NCBI GenBank assembly: GCA_037441565.1
Contig: JBBIRW010000004.1
Location: 62,001 to 126,000, forward strand
From: JBBIRW01 sp037441565
Lineage (GTDB): Bacteria; Desulfobacterota; JBBIRW01
Direction of reading: 5' to 3'
Length of the DNA: 64,000 bases
Position numbers and translations under genes: made by a program. Below, in pieces: positions 58,774 through 64,000 of the stretch (within the stretch, counting starts at the first letter, position 1; each line of letters starts with the position of its first letter). Below the pieces are notes generated by a model, which ran no database searches, was not told where the DNA came from, and saw only the letters and a program-made list of their open reading frames with translations.

Positions 58774-60030
58774 ATGTTTTTTGAATTCTTTGTGGCATTC
58801 AGATATTTAAAGGCAAAGAGGAAGCAAATTTTCATATCCCTGATAAGCTTTCTTTCTATAATTGGCATATCACTTGGTGTGATGGCTTTAATTATCGTTC
58901 TCGCTGTAATGACAGGTTTCGAGAGAGATCTGAAGGAGAAGATTCTTGGAACGAATGCACATGCTGTTGTCTTTTCGCTTGGTGGAGGTATGAAGTATTA
59001 TGGGCAGCTATGCAGGGATATCGAGAAATTAAAGGGAGTTATTGGTGTTACACCATTCATATACAGTCAGGTTCTGATATCATCCAACATAGGCACACAG
59101 GGAATAGTCGTAAGGGGGATCGATCCCGTAAGCTCTTCAAAGGTGATAAAGCTGGAAAATTATTTGAAGGAGGGAAGCCTGGATGAGCTGAAGTCAGACA
59201 GGGGAAAAAGGGGATTGCCTGGCATAATCCTTGGGAAAGAGCTTGCGAGAAATCTTGGTGTTTTCTATGGAGATACGGTAAATCTAATAACAACATCCGG
59301 GAGAATGACACCCGGTGGTATGTTACCAAAGATAAAGGTATTCAGGGTTGCTGGTATTTTCGATTCGGGAATGTATGTATTCGATTCATCGTTTGCATAT
59401 ATACTCCTTAAAGATGCGCAAAACCTGTTTGGAATGATTGATAGCGTTTCGGGGCTGGAAATAAGTGTTTCTGATATATATGCGGTAAAAGAGATTACGG
59501 CCGCGATAAAAAGTATGCTTGGTCCTGCTTATATAGTTAAGGACTGGATGGAGATGAACAGGAATTTTTTTACTGCACTTAAACTTGAAAAGATAATAAT
59601 GTTTATTATACTAATACTGATCGTTCTTGTTGCTGCATTCGGGATTGTTAGCACATTGATTATGCTTGTTATGGAAAAAACAAAAGATATAGCGATATTG
59701 AAGTCTCTTGGTACATCCAGAAAAAGGATAATGCTTATTTTTGTTATAGAAGGTCTTTTCCTTGGATTAGGTGGAATCCTTATTGGATATATTGCAGGTA
59801 TTGGTGTTGCCAGGAATCTTGATAGGATAGCATCTATTATTGAAAGGTTAACAGGGATTGAGGTATTTCCGAGGGATATTTATTATATCGAAAGTATTCC
59901 TTCGCAAATAAACACATCGGATCTCATAACGATTCTTATCTCTGCTCTCCTGATCATTTTTCTCGCAACATTGTATCCCGCATGGCAGGCATCAAGACTT
60001 GATCCGGCAGAGGCACTCAGATATGAATAA
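58774..60030 (+). CDS. lolC: Lipoprotein-releasing ABC transporter permease LolC/LolE
   Basis: 418 residues. Four membrane helices: one at about 20-45, three in the C-terminal FtsX-like domain (about 275-410), with a large periplasmic MacB-type domain between. Marks are FISLISFLSIIGISLGVMALI and the KDIAILKSLGTSRKRIM coupling helix, typical of the LolC/E family. With LolD it extracts lipoproteins from the inner membrane. A single permease gene here suggests a homodimeric (LolF-like) or LolCE-from-elsewhere arrangement. Its stop overlaps lolD by eight bases. Confidence 0.93.
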   Translation: MFFEFFVAFRYLKAKRKQIFISLISFLSIIGISLGVMALIIVLAVMTGFERDLKEKILGTNAHAVVFSLGGGMKYYGQLCRDIEKLKGVIGVTPFIYSQVLISSNIGTQGIVVRGIDPVSSSKVIKLENYLKEGSLDELKSDRGKRGLPGIILGKELARNLGVFYGDTVNLITTSGRMTPGGMLPKIKVFRVAGIFDSGMYVFDSSFAYILLKDAQNLFGMIDSVSGLEISVSDIYAVKEITAAIKSMLGPAYIVKDWMEMNRNFFTALKLEKIIMFIILILIVLVAAFGIVSTLIMLVMEKTKDIAILKSLGTSRKRIMLIFVIEGLFLGLGGILIGYIAGIGVARNLDRIASIIERLTGIEVFPRDIYYIESIPSQINTSDLITILISALLIIFLATLYPAWQASRLDPAEALRYE

Positions 60031-60697
60031 TGAATTATATAAGGTTATAAATTTATGGAAAGTTTTCAGAAGCGGCAACAGGGTTGTTGAAGCATTAAGG
60101 GGAATAGATCTTACTATTCTTTACGGGGAAACATTGGGAATCGTTGGTGTATCCGGCGCAGGGAAAACAACATTGCTTCATATTCTCGGAACGCTTGATA
60201 AACCAACGTCGGGAAAGGTATATTTTGAAGGCAGGGAACTTTCCGTTTTGAAAGAAAGCGAGCTTATGGAGATAAGAAATAGGAAAATAGGTTTTGTTTT
60301 TCAATTTTATCAGTTACTTCCAGAATTTAATGCGCTTGAGAACGTAATGATGCCACTTTTAATAAGGGGGGTTCCGAAGAAAGATGCGGCTGAGATAGCA
60401 TTTGAGATACTCAGAAAAACAGGGCTTGAAGGAAGGATCAAACACAGAACAGGGGAGCTATCAGCGGGCGAACAGCAGAGGGTAGCTATTGCAAGGGCGC
60501 TTATAAATAATCCGAAGGCTATTCTTGCCGATGAGCCAACGGGGAATCTTGACTCAATAACGGGAGAAAATATTAATGAACTGATGCTTGAAATAAACAG
60601 GGAATTAGGAACAGCAATAATTATTGTCACACACAATGAAAGGCTTGCGAGAAAAATGTCACGAGTTGTTACAATTCATGATGGAAAGATCTGTTGA
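60023..60697 (+). CDS. lolD: Lipoprotein-releasing ABC transporter ATPase LolD
   Basis: About 224 residues. Walker A GVSGAGKTT (about 43-51), the Q-loop FQFYQLLPEF, signature LSAGEQQR (about 145-152) and Walker B AILADEPTGNLD. FYQLLPEF matches LolD-family ATPases. ATG 60023 is chosen over the earlier in-frame ATG at 59999 as it gives the usual N-terminus NELYKVINLWK. It works with the permease just upstream. Its TGA overlaps the bamA start. Confidence 0.94.
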   Translation: MNNELYKVINLWKVFRSGNRVVEALRGIDLTILYGETLGIVGVSGAGKTTLLHILGTLDKPTSGKVYFEGRELSVLKESELMEIRNRKIGFVFQFYQLLPEFNALENVMMPLLIRGVPKKDAAEIAFEILRKTGLEGRIKHRTGELSAGEQQRVAIARALINNPKAILADEPTGNLDSITGENINELMLEINRELGTAIIIVTHNERLARKMSRVVTIHDGKIC

Positions 60698-62982
60698 TGA
60701 GAAAAGTCCCGCTGATGAAAAAAATAAAGACTGTTTCTGTATTGTTATTATCTTTTTTTTGCCTGATATGTTTTCCAAAAATTTCTAATTCACAGGTTTT
60801 AAAAATAAAGGATATAATCGTTAAAGGGAATAAAAAGATAGAAGAAGATGCAATAAGGGTTGTTATTAAAAGCAAGAGAGGTGAAGAATTTTCGATTCAG
60901 ACCGTCAGAGAGGATGTAAAGGCCATCTATCGACTTGGATATTTTGATGATGTAAAGGTGGATTATCAGGTGACTCCTGAGGGGGTTATACTGACATATA
61001 TAGTTGTTGAGAAACCGCTGGTGAAGTCAATAGACATTATTGGGAATAAAAAAATGGGAACTGATAAGATTAAGGGCGTAATCAAAATAAAGCCCTATTC
61101 TACATTTGAGATTACACAGCTTAAGGAAAGTGCCTCAGCTATAGAGAAGCTCTATGAGGAGGATGGATATTATGGAACTACTGTTGAATACTCATCCGAA
61201 ATGCTTCCATCTGAGGCGATTATAGTAAGATTCAATATTAAAGAAGGAGAGAAACTGAAGATAAAAAAGATAGAATTTGCTGGTAATAAAGCATTTTCTG
61301 ATAAGATCCTGAAAAAAATGATGAATACAAAGGAAAAAGGTATTTTCTCTATATTAACGGGCTCAGGAACATATACAAGGGAAACGCTGGAGAATGATAT
61401 CCAGATCATCTCAAATCATTACTTTAATAACGGCTATATCGAGCATGCCATAGATATACCCCGCGTAAAGGTGGAGAAGGATGGTATATATATAACAATT
61501 AAAATCAAAGAAGGTGAGCAGTTTCGAATAGGTAAGATCGGTATCGAAGGGGAGCTTATTGCATCTGCTGATGAACTCATGAAGGAGTTGAAATTAAAAG
61601 AAGATGATATATTCAGCAGGGAGGCGGTCCGATCAGCTATTATCAGGCTATCCGACTACTACGGTGATAGGGGATATGCCTTTGCCAATGTCCTTCCCTC
61701 AAGCAGGATAAGGGAGGCGGAGAAGAAGATTGATATTACCTTTCAGATACAGAAGGGATACTTTACCACATTTGATAAGATTTACATAAGGGGAAATACA
61801 AAAACAATTGATAAGGTAATAAGGAGGGAACTGGAGATTGTAGAGGCTGAGCCATATAGCATCAGCAAATTGAAAAGAAGCAGGGAGAGGCTTTTGCGTC
61901 TCGGTTATTTCAAGGATGTGAATCTTTCGACTGAGAAGGGCACATCTCCGGATAAACTGAACGTGAAGATTTCTGTTGAAGAGGCACCAACAGGATCAAT
62001 AAGTGGCGGGGTCGGTTTCAGCTCGATCGAACAGCTTTTTGCAGTTTTCCAGATACAGGAGAGGAATCTTTTCGGAACGGGCAAACAGGCCGGGATAACT
62101 GCTCAACTGGGAACAAAAAGACAGTTTTATGATATAAGCTTTACTGAACCTCGTTTTTTCGATACAAATCTACTTACAGGCTTTGATGCATTTAATCTCA
62201 CAAGTACATATGTGGATTTCAGCAGAAGGGATACGGGTGGTGCTTTGAGATTTGGCTATCCTCTACTGAAGGATATATATTTCACAACAAGTTACAGATA
62301 TGAATTGATTAAAATATTTGATGTAGCAGAGGGGGCATCATCCTTTCTCAAGGAAGCAGAGAGTGAGGGTGAAAGGAGGGTAAGCAGTATTGTATCGTCA
62401 GTTTCAAAATCCACTCTTAATAATCCTATAGATCCTACAAGTGGTTTATATACAAGATTAAGTCTCGGTCTTGCAGGGACATTCCTTGGGGGTAATACTG
62501 ATTTCATTAAAACCATCTACAGTTTCCGTTATTATTATCCGCTTCGATGGGATTTTGTTTACATGTTCAATGGAGAAATAGGGTACGGGAGGAAATTACC
62601 CTCGGGTGATCTGCCGCTCATCGAGCGTTTTTTCCTCGGTGGTATAAACTCTGTAAGGGGCTTCAGGGCTCGATCTCTGGGTCCAAAGGATCCTGCAACC
62701 GGTGATGTGCTCGGTGGGAATAAAGAGCTATTTTTCAATAACGAAATATCCTTCCCTATTGTTAGAGAAGCTGGATTGAAGGGTGTTCTGTTTCTTGATG
62801 CAGGAAATGCCTTCTCAGAGGGTGAGGACATCTCATTGGGTGATTTGCGGGTAGGTGCAGGATGGGGTATCAGGTGGCTTTCACCCCTCGGTCCCATAAG
62901 TATTGAGCTTGGTTACCCTATTAATAAAAAGAAGGGTGATAAATCGCAGGTTATAGAATTTTCCATAGGAAGATTTTTCTAA
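60697..62982 (+). CDS. bamA: Outer-membrane protein assembly factor BamA
   Basis: About 761 residues. A signal peptide (core VSVLLLSFFCLICF, cleavage after NS-Q near 31), five POTRA domains (about 33-425) and a 16-strand barrel ending in FSIGRFF, an aromatic-terminated beta signal. The barrel has the conserved GGINSVRGFRARSLGP loop 6 segment (VRGF/Y motif). It inserts outer-membrane barrels. TTG 60694 and ATG 60697 are both possible; ATG overlaps the lolD stop. Function secure. Confidence 0.96.
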   Translation: MRKVPLMKKIKTVSVLLLSFFCLICFPKISNSQVLKIKDIIVKGNKKIEEDAIRVVIKSKRGEEFSIQTVREDVKAIYRLGYFDDVKVDYQVTPEGVILTYIVVEKPLVKSIDIIGNKKMGTDKIKGVIKIKPYSTFEITQLKESASAIEKLYEEDGYYGTTVEYSSEMLPSEAIIVRFNIKEGEKLKIKKIEFAGNKAFSDKILKKMMNTKEKGIFSILTGSGTYTRETLENDIQIISNHYFNNGYIEHAIDIPRVKVEKDGIYITIKIKEGEQFRIGKIGIEGELIASADELMKELKLKEDDIFSREAVRSAIIRLSDYYGDRGYAFANVLPSSRIREAEKKIDITFQIQKGYFTTFDKIYIRGNTKTIDKVIRRELEIVEAEPYSISKLKRSRERLLRLGYFKDVNLSTEKGTSPDKLNVKISVEEAPTGSISGGVGFSSIEQLFAVFQIQERNLFGTGKQAGITAQLGTKRQFYDISFTEPRFFDTNLLTGFDAFNLTSTYVDFSRRDTGGALRFGYPLLKDIYFTTSYRYELIKIFDVAEGASSFLKEAESEGERRVSSIVSSVSKSTLNNPIDPTSGLYTRLSLGLAGTFLGGNTDFIKTIYSFRYYYPLRWDFVYMFNGEIGYGRKLPSGDLPLIERFFLGGINSVRGFRARSLGPKDPATGDVLGGNKELFFNNEISFPIVREAGLKGVLFLDAGNAFSEGEDISLGDLRVGAGWGIRWLSPLGPISIELGYPINKKKGDKSQVIEFSIGRFF

Positions 62983-62999
62983 AAGAAAGGAGAGTAGAT

Positions 63000-63569
63000 A
63001 TGATTAAAAGATCTATAGTGGGATTCCTGCTTTGTCTGATACCTTCTCTGGTTTTTGCTGCAGAGATAAAAGTAGGATATGTAGATTTGAATAAGGTATT
63101 TAACGACTCACAGCCGGGTATCGAGGCTAAAAAGGAATTCAAAGAAAAGCTGGAAAAGATAAGAAAGATCCTTGATGAGAAACAGGACAAGTTGAAGAAG
63201 CTTAAGGAGGACCTTGAAAAAAAGGGGGCCATGTTGAATGAAAAGGCCAGGGAAGAAAAAGAGAACGAATACAAGGAGAAGTTGAAGGAATATCAGAAGC
63301 AGGCAAGTGAGTTTGAGGACGAGCTCAGACAGAAAAATATAGAGGTGACAAATCAGATGCTATCAGAATTAAGAGAGCTCATCTCCAAAATGGCAAAGGA
63401 GGAAGGCTATGCGGTTATTATTGAGAAGAATGAGGGAGGCGTTATCTATCTTTCACCATCGATCGATATAACAGATGAAGTGATAAAAAGATATAATGAT
63501 ATGAAGCTAAAGGAAGCGGAGCAAAAAAAACCAGTGAAAAAGGAAAATAGAGATGGAGAAGACCCTTAG
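63000..63569 (+). CDS. ompH: Periplasmic chaperone OmpH/Skp
   Basis: 189 residues. A signal peptide (cleaved at FAA-EIKVG, about 20) precedes KVGYVDLNKVFNDSQPGIEAKKE, the Skp/OmpH opening. A long helical coiled coil (about 45-120) forms the tentacles, and VIIEKNEGGVIYLSPSIDITDEVIKRYN is the family's C-terminal strand region. It escorts unfolded outer-membrane proteins to BamA, its neighbour. A good ribosome site AAAGGAGAG precedes ATG 63000. The Lys-rich tail overlaps lpxD by 17 bases. Confidence 0.92.
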   Translation: MIKRSIVGFLLCLIPSLVFAAEIKVGYVDLNKVFNDSQPGIEAKKEFKEKLEKIRKILDEKQDKLKKLKEDLEKKGAMLNEKAREEKENEYKEKLKEYQKQASEFEDELRQKNIEVTNQMLSELRELISKMAKEEGYAVIIEKNEGGVIYLSPSIDITDEVIKRYNDMKLKEAEQKKPVKKENRDGEDP

Positions 63570-64000
63570 AGAGCTTGCAGAACTCACCGGTGGTATTGTT
63601 GACGGTGATGAAGAGATAACAGTAACTGGTGTTTCTCCAATAGATGATACAAGGGAAGGGACTATAACACTTATTTCTCATACAAAATATCTAAAAGAAC
63701 TTCGTAGATTTAGAGCGGCAGCAGCTGTGGTGGGAATCGATATGGCAAAGCTTGATATACCTGTCATAAGGACAGCAAATCCACAACTTGCTTTCGCAAA
63801 AATAGTAGGTGTTTTCCACATGCCGAAGGTGCATGTAACAGGTATTCATGAGTCAGCTTATGTAGCAAAATCAGCAGTAATCGGTGAGAATGTATCCATT
63901 TATCCTTTCGTATACATAGGGGAGAATGTAAGAATAGGTAATGGGGTTGTGATCTATCCTTTTGTATATATCGGCGATGATTCAACAATTGGTGACAGAT
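63553..64000 (+). CDS. lpxD: UDP-3-O-acylglucosamine N-acyltransferase LpxD (partial, runs off the window)
   Basis: The first 149 codons are open to the window edge. MEKTLRELAELTGGIVDGDEE is a typical LpxD start, followed by the uridine-binding N-domain (about 1-105; ISHTKYLKEL, RTANPQLAFAKI) and the first hexapeptide repeats (VIGENVSIYPFVYIGENVRIGNGVVIYPFVYIGDD). The enzyme adds the third and fourth acyl chains of lipid A. ATG 63553 lies 17 bases inside ompH. The C-terminal half, including the catalytic His, is outside the window. Confidence 0.93.
   Translation, partial: MEKTLRELAELTGGIVDGDEEITVTGVSPIDDTREGTITLISHTKYLKELRRFRAAAAVVGIDMAKLDIPVIRTANPQLAFAKIVGVFHMPKVHVTGIHESAYVAKSAVIGENVSIYPFVYIGENVRIGNGVVIYPFVYIGDDSTIGDR

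Noticed and set aside
1..64000. CRISPR arrays, insertion sequences, phage genes, toxin-antitoxin pairs
   Set aside because: I saw no direct-repeat arrays, transposase-like frames or phage genes on either strand.

Overview
The window is a gene-dense stretch (no gap without a gene exceeds about 160 bases) of a moderately AT-rich bacterial chromosome. The cell is a didermic, LPS-making Gram-negative: bamA, ompH/skp, lpxD, lptE, lolC/lolD, lnt and a secretin are all present. The mixture of sigma-54/FHA regulation, DUF4388 proteins, an MJ0042-type zinc ribbon, an AmmeMemoRadiSam protein, a FabK-type enoyl reductase and a Tad/Flp locus resembles deltaproteobacterial or Nitrospirota-like lineages. 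That placement is an inference from gene content; no rRNA gene is present to test it.

Layout. 1-2800 (+): an ANTAR RNA-binding protein, a class I glutamine amidotransferase and glutamine-dependent NAD synthase. 2803-10050 (-): a small Tad/Flp pilus locus (FHA/sigma-54 activator, Flp pilin, TadE/TadG-like pseudopilins, an unknown duplicated-domain exported protein, CpaB, CpaC secretin) with a textbook -24/-12 promoter in front of flp and a perfect 15-bp hairpin behind it; the ATPase, TadB/C platform and prepilin peptidase are not here. 10107-12972: nadB (-) diverging from a lytic transglycosylase and pgsA (+). 12979-16380 (-): memo, gltX, tRNA-Gln(CUG) and tRNA-Glu(CUC) as one unit, plus an AEC transporter.

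16488-44248 (+) is one co-directional run of almost 28 kb: yceD-rpmF-plsX-fabK-fabD-fabG-acpP-fabF, rpiB-glyA-nrdR-ribD-ribE-ribH-nusB, then a complete chemosensory cluster (DUF4388/GAF-like protein, CheY, CheA, two CheW, a receptor, a zinc-ribbon receiver protein, a HEAT-repeat protein, CheR, CheB, a coiled-coil/GAF protein, CheY), then leuS-lptE-holA. No flagellar gene accompanies the chemosensory genes, so control of something other than swimming (pili, surface behaviour, second messengers) is plausible.

44217-64000: rpsT (-), murJ (+), mazG (-), a TPR/zinc-ribbon membrane protein and a second DUF4388 protein with a pilin-like tail, the phoH-HD phosphodiesterase-ybeY-corC-lnt cluster, prfB with its programmed +1 frameshift, lysS, and the envelope operon lolC-lolD-bamA-ompH-lpxD, which runs off the end.

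The least explained parts are the motor-less Tad locus and the chemosensory cluster with its HEAT, zinc-ribbon and GAF accessories. The rest is mostly housekeeping, with a few details worth checking: Glu instead of the catalytic His in FabK, the tRNA-Gln/tRNA-Glu/gltX unit, and several convergent gene pairs with no room for terminators.
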